This document shows, piece by piece, positions 1 through 6,705 of a stretch of 47,553 nt of DNA. The stretch's first letter is position 1, and each line of letters begins with the position of its first letter. The stretch lies in contig JBMNRC010000022.1 in NCBI GenBank assembly GCA_050944455.1, forward strand, positions 1 to 47,553, written 5' to 3'. The notes under the pieces are model-generated. The model made no database searches. It had not been told where the DNA came from and worked only from the letters and a program-made list of their open reading frames with translations. Position numbers and translations under genes: made by a program. The DNA is from Anthropogastromicrobium sp050944455 (GTDB taxonomy: Bacteria; Bacillota; Clostridia; Lachnospirales; Lachnospiraceae).

Positions 1-139
1 CGCCATATGGGCCCAAGGAGGGAGACGTCAGATCCATGCCATTCCATTCTAACAGCTTTAGCAATGAAGGATGTAGATCCCAACTGGCTGTTGGGTTCTC
101 TATACCCTGACTTTATTGTAGGAGCAGAGAGGCAGACTC

Positions 140-238
140 ATGAAACTGACGATGCTGGGTACAGGAAACGCTGTGGCGGTGAAGATTTATAACACGTGTT
201 ATGTCTTTTCGGAAGGTGAACGGCAGCGGATTGCCTGA
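140..238 (+). pseudogene. Remnant of an MBL-fold hydrolase (RNase Z-like), 5' end only
   Basis: A 32-codon frame opens at ATG 140 and reads MKLTMLGTGNAVAVKIYNTC before a TGA at 236-238. This resembles the first strands of metallo-beta-lactamase-fold hydrolases of the RNase Z/phosphodiesterase type, where MKLTxLGTGNA...YNTC leads into the metal-binding HxHxDH region. That region and the rest of the roughly 250-residue domain are absent. A GAGAGG motif just upstream could be its old ribosome binding site. I infer a truncated gene whose body was lost when the SPFH locus came to lie next to it. It could instead be a chance small ORF, but the match to the family's N-terminus is close. Confidence 0.5.
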
Positions 239-308
239 GCAATGATGCTTCGTCCCGGATTGTCCGGGCGGAATCGGGGCCTGCGGCCCCGGGGGAGGAA
301 AAAGCGAT

Positions 309-1316
309 ATGGAAGAAAAAATTCTGACAACCAAAAAGAACGGCATGCCGATGCTGCTGCTGATTCTGGCGCTGTACGCGGTCGGAACAGCCCTGGTTAT
401 TGTGGGAGCGTCCCACAGCATGGACGCGGTAATCGTCGTCGCCATCATTCTGTATGTGGCGGGAACGATGCTGCTGCCAGGCCTGAAGGTCCTGAAGCCG
501 CAGGAAGCTCTTGTCCTGACTCTTTTCGGCAAGTATATCGGGACGCTGAAAGGCGACGGCTTCTTCTTTGTCAATCCGTTCTGCACGTCCTTCAACCCGG
601 CCGCGGCAACGCAGCTCGGCCAGAGCGGGGACGTGGACAGCGGCTTCAGGATCAAACCTCCGAAGGAAGGCTCTGACAGCAAGTCGGAGTCCGAATATTA
701 CTCCAAAAAGATTTCCCTGAAGATCATGACGCTGAACAACGCGAGGCAGAAGGTCAATGATGTGCTTGGCAATCCTGTGGAAGTCGGCGTCGCCGTCATG
801 TGGCGGGTCACCGACACGGCTAAAGCGGTCTTCAACGTAGACAATTACAAGGAATATCTTTCCCTGCAGTGCGATACCGCGGTGCGCGATATCGTGAAGA
901 TTTATCCGTACGACGTCGCCCAGAACATCGATACGACCGGCGACGGCAAGGCGGACGACGGCTCGCTCCGCGGATCCACGACTGTGGTAGCTGAGAGAAT
1001 CCGCAAGCAGATTCAGTCCAAGGTGGAAACCGCCGGACTGGAAATTCTGGAAGCAAGAATCACCTATCTGGCTTACGCGCCTGAGATTGCATCCGTCATG
1101 CTGCAGCGCCAGCAGGCTTCAGCGGTGGTCGACGCCCGCAAGATGATCGTCGACGGCGCGGTCGGCATGGTGGAGATGGCGCTTGAGCGCCTGAAGCAGG
1201 ATGGCGTGGTTGATCTGGATGAAGAGCGCAAAGCCGCGATGGTTTCCAACCTGATGGTTGTGCTCTGCGGCAACCATGACGCGCAGCCGGTGGTGAACTC
1301 CGGCAGTCTGTACTGA
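309..1316 (+). CDS. SPFH/band 7 domain membrane protein
   Basis: The 335-residue product has two hydrophobic segments near the N-terminus (about residues 13-31 and 35-55). A band 7/SPFH domain follows (about 62-290), starting at the typical LKPQEALVLTLFGKYIGT segment and ending in a helical region with LQRQQASAVVDARKMIVDGA. SPFH proteins oligomerise on membranes and organise microdomains or scaffold proteases; no catalytic role is visible here. The start is set by GGGGGAGG ending 11 bases before ATG 309. A small ribbon-helix-helix gene follows 90 bases later on the same strand and probably shares the transcript up to the terminator at 1672. The family assignment is firm; the cellular role is not known. 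Confidence 0.88.
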   Translation: MEEKILTTKKNGMPMLLLILALYAVGTALVIVGASHSMDAVIVVAIILYVAGTMLLPGLKVLKPQEALVLTLFGKYIGTLKGDGFFFVNPFCTSFNPAAATQLGQSGDVDSGFRIKPPKEGSDSKSESEYYSKKISLKIMTLNNARQKVNDVLGNPVEVGVAVMWRVTDTAKAVFNVDNYKEYLSLQCDTAVRDIVKIYPYDVAQNIDTTGDGKADDGSLRGSTTVVAERIRKQIQSKVETAGLEILEARITYLAYAPEIASVMLQRQQASAVVDARKMIVDGAVGMVEMALERLKQDGVVDLDEERKAAMVSNLMVVLCGNHDAQPVVNSGSLY

Positions 1317-1406
1317 TGCCGGCTGCCCGGCAGGAGGAAAAACTCCGGAAGAGAACAGACAGGAGAGAGGCCTGTGATATCGGTGAAAGAAGAGAAGTGA
1401 GGACAG

Positions 1407-1601
1407 ATGGCGAAGAAACAGATTCCGCTCAAATTGAATGAGAAGTTGTACGATGAGCTTGCCGCATGGGCAGAAGATGATTTTCGCTCTGTCAACGGTC
1501 AGATCGAGTATCTTCTGACGGAATGCGTGAAGCAGCGCAGGAAAAACGGGAAATCCGTCCCAGACCATCTGGACGAAAAACCAGAGCTGGATATCCAATG
1601 A
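1407..1601 (+). CDS. Arc-type ribbon-helix-helix small protein
   Basis: This 64-residue basic/acidic protein has an N-terminal beta strand (KKQIPLKLNEKLYDEL) and two predicted helices (AAWAEDDF and SVNGQIEYLLTECVKQRRK). That is the layout of Arc/MetJ/HicB-type ribbon-helix-helix dimers, with the strand contacting the DNA major groove. The last 20 residues are a polar tail. It lies 90 bases after the SPFH gene and just before a strong terminator, so the two are probably co-transcribed. I recall similar SPFH plus RHH pairs in Firmicutes and Actinobacteria, but could not search. It may regulate the pair or act with the SPFH protein. No toxin gene is adjacent, so a toxin-antitoxin role is not supported. 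Confidence 0.75.
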   Translation: MAKKQIPLKLNEKLYDELAAWAEDDFRSVNGQIEYLLTECVKQRRKNGKSVPDHLDEKPELDIQ

Positions 1602-1671
1602 TCCTGTGGCCGATCAAAACGCGGCGATGCCGAAGAAACCTCACGGGCACCGCCGAATGACGCCGGAGAAA

Positions 1672-1714
1672 CCCCGGAAATACCTGAAAAGCAGGTGTTT
1701 CCGGGGCGTTTTTC
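1672..1714 (+). terminator. Rho-independent terminator after the SPFH/RHH genes
   Basis: CCCCGGAAA (1672-1680) pairs with TTTCCGGGG (1698-1706). The inner pairing is ACCTG with CAGGT around an AAAAG loop, and CGTTTTTC follows. It ends the upstream transcript about 70 bases after the RHH stop codon. Confidence 0.85.
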
Positions 1715-1879
1715 TGCCTGTTCCCAGGCGGCCAGCTATGGGAACTGCTGCTTATGATCCCTTAAATGGCCGGAACGCGGTCGGAGAAGAGGTCTATTGC
1801 TTCACCTGCGTCAATCAGTCTCATGAATGACCGGCATGCGGCCGGAGAGGGCAGCGGACAGTTCAGCCGCTCGGGATTG

Positions 1880-1909
1880 TTGCGTTTCTACATTGTCTTA
1901 TGTTATAAT
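1880..1909 (+). promoter_or_regulatory. Sigma-A promoter of the cbiMQO-tetR operon
   Basis: A perfect -10 box TATAAT (1904-1909) lies 18 bases after a weak -35 TTGCGT (1880-1885). The start would be near 1916, giving a leader of about 175 bases before cbiM. The region is AT-rich compared with its surroundings. Confidence 0.6.
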
Positions 1910-1943
1910 AGACAAAGTTCAAAAAATGATATTTATGGTACTA

Positions 1944-1964
1944 TATCGAACTAAATGTTCGATA
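1944..1964. promoter_or_regulatory. Perfect 8-bp inverted repeat, candidate operator
   Basis: TATCGAAC (1944-1951) and GTTCGATA (1957-1964) are exact inverted repeats separated by TAAAT. The site lies about 30 bases downstream of the predicted transcription start of the cbi operon. That is a usual place for a repressor roadblock, and its size and symmetry suit a TetR-family dimer. The operon's last gene encodes such a regulator, so autoregulation is a reasonable inference. An RNA hairpin role is also possible. Confidence 0.5.
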
Positions 1965-1981
1965 AAATAGGATCGTTAAAA

Positions 1982-2041
1982 ATCATCTTGTTTTGCGGCG
2001 GGAAACAGCACCCGGTCTGACGCCGCGGGGTATCAGATGAT
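1982..2041 (+). promoter_or_regulatory. Foldable 5' leader of cbiM, unassigned
   Basis: ATCATCT (1982-1988) can pair with AGATGAT (2035-2041). Nested inside, GCGGCG (1995-2000) pairs with CGCCGC (2021-2026), and GGG/CCC form an apical stem around AAACAGCA. Such nested pairing upstream of a metal transporter could be a metal-sensing RNA. The conserved cobalamin box (GCCACTG) is missing and I could not recognise the NiCo riboswitch core, so no class is assigned. Confidence 0.35.
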
Positions 2042-2089
2042 GACCTCACGCATAAGGTACCTGAATTCCGGACAGCACAAGGAGGAAAT

Positions 2090-3067
2090 ATGCACATTCC
2101 TGACAATTACCTCAGTCCGCAGACATGCGGCGTCCTGGCAGCGGCAATGGTGCCGGTGTGGGCAGTTTCCATCAAAAAGGTGAAGGAAGACCTGCCGAAG
2201 GAAAAGATTCCCATGCTGGGCGTCGGCGCGGCTTTCTCCTTCCTTGCGATGATGTTCAATGTTCCGCTCCCGGGAGGAACGACAGGTCATGCCGTCGGCG
2301 GTACGCTCATCGCGCTCCTGCTCGGGCCGTACGCGGCCTGTATTTCGGTGAGCGCGGCTCTTCTTCTGCAGGCGCTGCTGTTCGGCGACGGCGGCATCCT
2401 GTCCTTTGGCGCCAACTGTTTCAACATGGCCTTTGTGCTGCCGTTTGTCGGCTATACCATCGCGCAGGCGGTATCCAGGGCTGTAAATGGGAAGAAAGGG
2501 ACGCTGATCGGCGCAGGAATCGGGTCATATGCCGGCATAAATGCCGCGGCTTTGTGCGCGGCCATTGAATTCGGTATTCAGCCGTACCTTTTCAGGGACG
2601 CGGCCGGAAACGCAATGTACTGCCCATATGGGCTTGCCGTTTCCGTTCCGGCAATGATGGCCGGTCATCTCACGGTTTTCGGGCTTGCGGAGGTTGTCTT
2701 TACGACGGCGGTTCTGGCCTTTGTGATCAGAACATCTCCGTCCGCGGTCCGCGCGTCGGAAGAAGGAAAGACATCCGCGCCGATAAAGATTCTCCTTGCG
2801 CTTCTGATCTGCGCGACGCCGCTCGGCCTCCTCGCCGAAGGCACCGCGTGGGGAGAGTGGGGAGCAGACGAAATCGCGGACACAGGCGCAGGCTATGTTC
2901 CTTCCGCGATGGCGGGAGATTCGGGCTGGCAGGCGCTGCTTCCGGATTACACAGTACCGGGGATGAGCGGCGTGATCGGCTATATCGTCTGCGCGGTGAT
3001 CGGCACAGCGGTGTTTATCATCCTTTTCAAGCTGATCGGACTCGCGGCTCAGAAGAAAAAATCATAA
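2090..3067 (+). CDS. cbiM: ECF-type cobalt/nickel transporter substrate-binding membrane protein CbiM (NikMN-like fusion)
   Basis: This is the metal-binding integral membrane component of an energy-coupling-factor importer for Co2+ or Ni2+. The protein starts MHIPDNYLSP, the family's hallmark N-terminus; in NikM/CbiM the free amino group, His2 and a histidine near position 67 bind the metal. Here His67 sits in PGGTTGHAVGG. Six or more hydrophobic segments span residues 1-220. The last 100 residues (about 230-325) form a CbiN/PDGLE-like part: one extracytoplasmic loop between two membrane segments. This explains why no separate cbiN gene is present. AGGAGG lies 4 bases before ATG 2090. It is first in an operon with cbiQ, cbiO and a TetR-type gene. 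Cobalt versus nickel cannot be decided from sequence. Confidence 0.92.
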   Translation: MHIPDNYLSPQTCGVLAAAMVPVWAVSIKKVKEDLPKEKIPMLGVGAAFSFLAMMFNVPLPGGTTGHAVGGTLIALLLGPYAACISVSAALLLQALLFGDGGILSFGANCFNMAFVLPFVGYTIAQAVSRAVNGKKGTLIGAGIGSYAGINAAALCAAIEFGIQPYLFRDAAGNAMYCPYGLAVSVPAMMAGHLTVFGLAEVVFTTAVLAFVIRTSPSAVRASEEGKTSAPIKILLALLICATPLGLLAEGTAWGEWGADEIADTGAGYVPSAMAGDSGWQALLPDYTVPGMSGVIGYIVCAVIGTAVFIILFKLIGLAAQKKKS

Positions 3068-3079
3068 CAAAGATCAGAT

Positions 3080-3817
3080 ATGGGTTTGAAATTCATGGAA
3101 CTGATCGGTCATCTTCTGGAATCCGATGGCTTATACCGCAAAAGGAATGCCAGAGTGATGCCGATTCTGAGGATAGCTGCGGCTTTTCTGGTTATCCTTT
3201 TATGTGCGCTGTCGCAGAACGCTTTCTTTACTGTCAGTATTATTGCGGTTCTTCTTGCGCGTCTCGCCGCGATGGAAGCGTCTGCTATCGCTTCTGTCCT
3301 GAAAAGGATGGCTTTGCCGGTTCTGTTCACGATGGTGCTGATGCTTCCGGCTGTATTTCTGGGAAATCCGCGATCCATGCTTACGGTGACGATGAAAGTT
3401 TTCGAGTCTCTGCTGGTCCTGGGAATTCTGAACGAAGAACTCTCCTGGAAGGAGATCACGGGGAGCCTGGAATCGCTGCATTTGTCCGGCATTGCTGTGA
3501 TGACGCTGGATACGGCGATCCGTTTTCTGGTCATTCTTGGCAGGTTCGCGAACCGGATGTCGGAAGCGGTTTCCCTCAGGCGGGTCGGAAAGAAAAACTG
3601 GCGGAATGCGGGTACGGGAGGAATTCTCGGGACAGTGTTCCTGAAATCACAGCAGATGTCCGCGCGGACTTCGGAAGCGATGCGCTGCCGGTGTTTTGAC
3701 GGAAAATATCAGCATCACGGGAAGAGAAAACCCGGGGCGGCGGATGCCTGCTATGCCCTGCTGATTCCGCTATTGGTCATCTGGTTTCTTTATACCAGCC
3801 GTGTTCACGGCGTGTGA
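3080..3817 (+). CDS. cbiQ: ECF transporter T component CbiQ
   Basis: The 245-residue membrane protein couples ATP hydrolysis by CbiO to metal movement through CbiM. It has four to five hydrophobic segments (about 27-60, 78-95, 108-120, 138-155 and 225-240). A cytoplasmic coupling region holds an ARTSEAMRCRCFDG motif (about 195-208), equivalent to the Ala-Arg-Gly coupling helices of EcfT proteins. It starts 12 bases after the cbiM stop with no clear Shine-Dalgarno sequence; ATG 3095 (Met6) is an alternative start. Length and gene order fit the cobalt/nickel family. A 221-base gap with a hairpin separates it from cbiO, which is unusual inside this operon. Confidence 0.88.
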   Translation: MGLKFMELIGHLLESDGLYRKRNARVMPILRIAAAFLVILLCALSQNAFFTVSIIAVLLARLAAMEASAIASVLKRMALPVLFTMVLMLPAVFLGNPRSMLTVTMKVFESLLVLGILNEELSWKEITGSLESLHLSGIAVMTLDTAIRFLVILGRFANRMSEAVSLRRVGKKNWRNAGTGGILGTVFLKSQQMSARTSEAMRCRCFDGKYQHHGKRKPGAADACYALLIPLLVIWFLYTSRVHGV

Positions 3818-3825
3818 CAGCGCAA

Positions 3826-3876
3826 AGGCCGGATGGGACGCAGTGCAGAACGGATTCACCATATCCTGTCCGGCCT
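3826..3876 (+). other. Intra-operon hairpin between cbiQ and cbiO
   Basis: AGGCCGGA (3826-3833) and TCCGGCCT (3869-3876) are exact inverted repeats closing a 35-base loop. No T-run follows, so it is not a canonical terminator. It may stabilise or process the transcript in the 221-base gap. I found no convincing gene in this gap. Confidence 0.45.
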
Positions 3877-4038
3877 GTTGAGCGTGACAAAAACCGTAAC
3901 CCGAAAGAGCAGCAGCAGTGCCGGAGAGTGCGATGGAAAACTGAAAGGCAAAAGAGCGCGCGGGAACGGTGACAGGAACCATTTCAGCAGGTTTTCAGAT
4001 GAAACTGCAAAAATGAACAGTTTTTTCATTGGTAAAAG

Positions 4039-4770
4039 ATGATGATTGATCTGCAGCATATCAGTTTTCGGTATAAAAATGCGGATTCCCCTGCCCTGAA
4101 CGATGTCAGCGTTCAGTTTGAGAACGGAAAGTGCTACTGTATAGAGGGGCCGAACGGATGCGGAAAATCAACGCTGTTCCGGATTCTTCTCGGACTGGAT
4201 TTCGCGGATTCCGGGAAGTATTTTTTTGACGGCAGGGAGATTACTGAGAAGACGATGAAATCAGATAAATTCAGCCGGGAATTTCACCGCCGGATCGGGT
4301 TTCTTTTTCAGGACAGCGAGATCCAGCTGTTTACGGACAGCGTGGAGGATGAGATCGCGTTCGGGCTGGAACAGCTTGGGCTTTCGGAAGTGAATGTCCG
4401 GGAAACTACCGAACGTTATCTCTCGATGTTCGGACTGGAAGAAATTCGCGACAGAGCCCCATTTAATATCTCAGGCGGGGAAAAAAAGCGGACCGCTCTT
4501 GCCGCGGTGTGCGCGATGGACCCGGATGTGCTAATATTAGATGAGCCGCTGGCCGGTCTGGATGAAGAAGGACAGGACTGGTTTACGGGCTTTATCCGCC
4601 AGCTGAAGAAACAGAACCATCTGCTGATCATTGCGACCCACAGCCGGGCGTTCGCTGAGCAGATGGCGGATGTTCATGTGCTGATGGATAAAACTCATTC
4701 AATCGTCAGGCAGATCAGAAGAGAAGAGTATGGACAGACGCCAGAAAAAAACCAGAAAGGCCATATATAA
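4039..4770 (+). CDS. cbiO: ECF transporter ATPase CbiO
   Basis: The 243-residue ABC ATPase carries every expected motif: Walker A GPNGCGKST (37-45), Q-loop FQDSE (90-94), signature SGGEK (145-149), Walker B LILDEP (165-170) and H-switch His201 in IATHS. It would act as the ATPase dimer beneath CbiQ and power Co2+/Ni2+ import. The start is ATG 4039 or the in-frame ATG 4042; there is no strong ribosome binding site, and an AATGAA/TTCATT hairpin lies just upstream. The C-terminal tail (about 229-243) is polar and basic. Its 3' end overlaps the TetR-type gene by 41 bases in another frame, which implies translational coupling. Confidence 0.92.
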   Translation: MMIDLQHISFRYKNADSPALNDVSVQFENGKCYCIEGPNGCGKSTLFRILLGLDFADSGKYFFDGREITEKTMKSDKFSREFHRRIGFLFQDSEIQLFTDSVEDEIAFGLEQLGLSEVNVRETTERYLSMFGLEEIRDRAPFNISGGEKKRTALAAVCAMDPDVLILDEPLAGLDEEGQDWFTGFIRQLKKQNHLLIIATHSRAFAEQMADVHVLMDKTHSIVRQIRREEYGQTPEKNQKGHI

Positions 4771-5311
4771 TGCCTTTTCGGAGCTGATTCAGGAAAAGAA
4801 CTACGCCGACATTACGATTCAGGATATCATTGACCGCGCGGATATCGGCCGCAGCACTTTTTACGCGCATTTCCAGACGAAGAACGAGCTGCTGGAGGAT
4901 CTGTGCAGCCAGATTTTCGAACATGTCGTGCTGGACCATTCCGCACGGGAGGATACGCACGACTTTTCCAAAGCGCCGGATACGCTGACGGAGATGCTGA
5001 CGCACCTGCTGTATCATCTGAAAGGACAGGAGCAGATCGTCTCCGGCATGCTTCTGAGCGGGAGCAGCCAGGTTTTTCTTCGATATCTGGACGGGTATCT
5101 TTCTGACCTGCTTTCCGGCTTTATCCCTGAGAACACCGCTGCGCCGAAAGAGTATCTGATGGACGCCGCCGTGCACAGCTTTTCGCGGACAGTGATCTGG
5201 TGGGCGCAGCATCATATGAGCGAAACTCCGGAGCAGATGGAACAGATGTTTGAAACCGCGGTTCCCTGGCTGGAGTTTGACGCGGCACGGAAGACAAAGG
5301 AACCGGCATAA
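4730..5311 (+). CDS. TetR/AcrR-family transcriptional regulator
   Basis: The 193-residue protein has an N-terminal TetR DNA-binding domain (about 8-55). The HTH reads TIQDIIDRADIGRSTFYAHF and is followed by the usual helix-4 segment QTKNELLEDL. The helical C-terminal domain would bind a ligand; it contains several His and Cys residues (Cys60, His65, His69, His74) but no recognisable metal site. Its ATG lies inside cbiO, with GAAGAG a few bases before it, so it is translationally coupled to the metal transporter genes. I infer that it controls this operon, perhaps through the inverted repeat at 1944-1964. TetR proteins of this C-terminal type are common in Firmicutes and their ligands are mostly unknown. 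Confidence 0.85.
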   Translation: MDRRQKKTRKAIYNAFSELIQEKNYADITIQDIIDRADIGRSTFYAHFQTKNELLEDLCSQIFEHVVLDHSAREDTHDFSKAPDTLTEMLTHLLYHLKGQEQIVSGMLLSGSSQVFLRYLDGYLSDLLSGFIPENTAAPKEYLMDAAVHSFSRTVIWWAQHHMSETPEQMEQMFETAVPWLEFDAARKTKEPA

Positions 5312-5479
5312 TGTATCTTGACTGTGAACGGCGGAACCGCGAAGACTCTGCATCTGTTGATATCCGGCCAGGAGACTGAATAAGCGGAGAACAAGCTTAA
5401 AGATTCCTGCTGAAACTGAACGGGCCTGAACTGTCAGGAACGGTGAACCGAAAGAAGCACAGTCGGAAGGAGAAAAACG

Positions 5480-6472
5480 ATGTGTACAGCAGCAGTGTAT
5501 CATTCGTCAGGAGACCATTATTTCGGGCGCAACCTGGATCTGGAGCGTTCCTACCATGAGACGGTGACGATTGCCCCGCGCAACCTCACGTTCCCGATGC
5601 GGCATCTGCCTGCGCTTTCTTCACATTACGCCATCATCGGGATGGCTTTTGTGGTGGAGAAATACCCGCTTTTCTATGACGGCATGAACGAGAAGGGTCT
5701 CTGTATGGCAGGGCTGAATTTCCCGGGCAATGCCTGCTACCGGGGGCCGGAGGAAGGCAGGACCAACATCGCGTCGTTTGAACTGATCCCTTATGTGCTT
5801 GGAACCTGCGCGACGGTGAAGGAGGCGCGGGAATTCTTCACCCGCGCCAATATTACGTCCGATGCTTTCAGCCCGCAGCTGCCGCCGTCCCCGCTGCACT
5901 GGATGCTGGCGGACGCGGAGGAGTCAATCGTCGTCGAGCAGACGTCGAGAGGCCTGGCGGTTTATGACAACCCGGCCGGCGTGATGACAAACAATCCGAC
6001 GTTCGATTATCAGATGACACATCTGACGGACTATCTGAATGTCACGGCTGAGAAGCCTGAAAACCGCCTGGCTTCTCAGCTCGAACTCAAGCCGTACTGC
6101 CTTGGCATGGGAGGAATTGGGCTCCCCGGGGATCTTTCATCTTCCTCCCGCTTTGTGAAAGCCGCTTTCACCCGGCTGAATTCCGTGTCGGACGGAAGCC
6201 GCTCCGCGGATCTCAGCCAGTTTTTCAAGATCCTGGGTTCGGTGGAACAGCAGAAGGGCTGCAGCCGGCTGGGCAAGGACGCGGATGGACAGCTGATCAC
6301 TGAATACACAGTGTACAGCTCCTGCTGCGACATGGAAGAGGGAATTTACTATTACACGACCTACGAAAACAGCCAGATCACCGGCGTCAGCATGAACCAT
6401 GAGAATCTGGACGGATCAGAGGTGATTTCGTGGGAACTCGTTCACGGGCAGCAGATCCGGATGGAAAACTGA
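5480..6472 (+). CDS. bsh: Choloylglycine hydrolase family protein, probable bile salt hydrolase
   Basis: The protein is a 330-residue Ntn hydrolase of the bile salt hydrolase/penicillin V acylase family. Cys2 becomes the N-terminal nucleophile after Met removal. The conserved partners are present: Arg17 and Asp20 (FGRNLD), Asn80 (AGLNFPG), the NNPTF motif (Asn171-172) and Arg224 (SSSRFVKA). It would deconjugate glycine- or taurine-linked bile acids. The AGLNF motif and the length favour bile salt hydrolase over penicillin acylase, but acyl-homoserine lactone or other amide substrates cannot be excluded. It has no signal peptide, so it is cytoplasmic. GGAAGGAG precedes ATG 5480 by about 8 bases. 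Its 3' end is duplicated in tandem directly downstream. Confidence 0.85.
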   Translation: MCTAAVYHSSGDHYFGRNLDLERSYHETVTIAPRNLTFPMRHLPALSSHYAIIGMAFVVEKYPLFYDGMNEKGLCMAGLNFPGNACYRGPEEGRTNIASFELIPYVLGTCATVKEAREFFTRANITSDAFSPQLPPSPLHWMLADAEESIVVEQTSRGLAVYDNPAGVMTNNPTFDYQMTHLTDYLNVTAEKPENRLASQLELKPYCLGMGGIGLPGDLSSSSRFVKAAFTRLNSVSDGSRSADLSQFFKILGSVEQQKGCSRLGKDADGQLITEYTVYSSCCDMEEGIYYYTTYENSQITGVSMNHENLDGSEVISWELVHGQQIRMEN

Positions 6473-6635
6473 ATTGTCAAAATCTGTCCGGACAGTTAAA
6501 ACGTGATTTCACAGGAAACCTGTTCACGGACAGCAGATCCGGATGGAAAACTGAATCGTCAAAATCTGTCCGGACAGTTGAAACGTGATTTCACGGGGAC
6601 CCGTTTTCGGGCAGAAAATCCGAATGAAAAATAAA
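6440..6635 (+). repeat. 82-bp tandem repeat carrying the 3' end of the bsh gene
   Basis: The unit at 6440-6521 includes the last 10 codons and the stop codon of the hydrolase gene. It is repeated almost exactly at 6522-6602 and decays in a third partial copy from 6603. Copies 1 and 2 differ at a handful of positions. Each full copy carries the perfect palindrome CTGTCCGGACAG (6484-6495 and 6566-6577). The duplicated segment lies in the convergent gap before the EamA gene. Confidence 0.85.
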
Positions 6636-6671
6636 GCACCGGTAATGGATCATCGTGACAGCAGAAGAGAA

Positions 6672-6705
6672 GTCCGGGAACAGCGCTCAGCCGCTGTTCC
6701 CGGAC
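6672..6705 (-). terminator. 14-bp perfect hairpin ending the EamA gene
   Basis: GTCCGGGAACAGCG (6672-6685) and CGCTGTTCCCGGAC (6692-6705) are exact inverted repeats with a 6-base loop. The loop contains the stop codon of the minus-strand transporter gene (6687-6689). On the minus strand a pyrimidine-rich TTCTCTTCTG follows. It probably terminates the minus transcript and may act on both strands. Confidence 0.65.

Noticed and set aside
1407..1601. Toxin-antitoxin antitoxin
   Set aside because: The protein has an RHH fold, but no adjacent toxin-sized ORF exists; the neighbour is an SPFH membrane protein.
1910..2089. Cobalamin riboswitch in the cbiM leader
   Set aside because: No GCCACTG B12 box and the leader is too short for the full element; kept only as an unassigned foldable leader.
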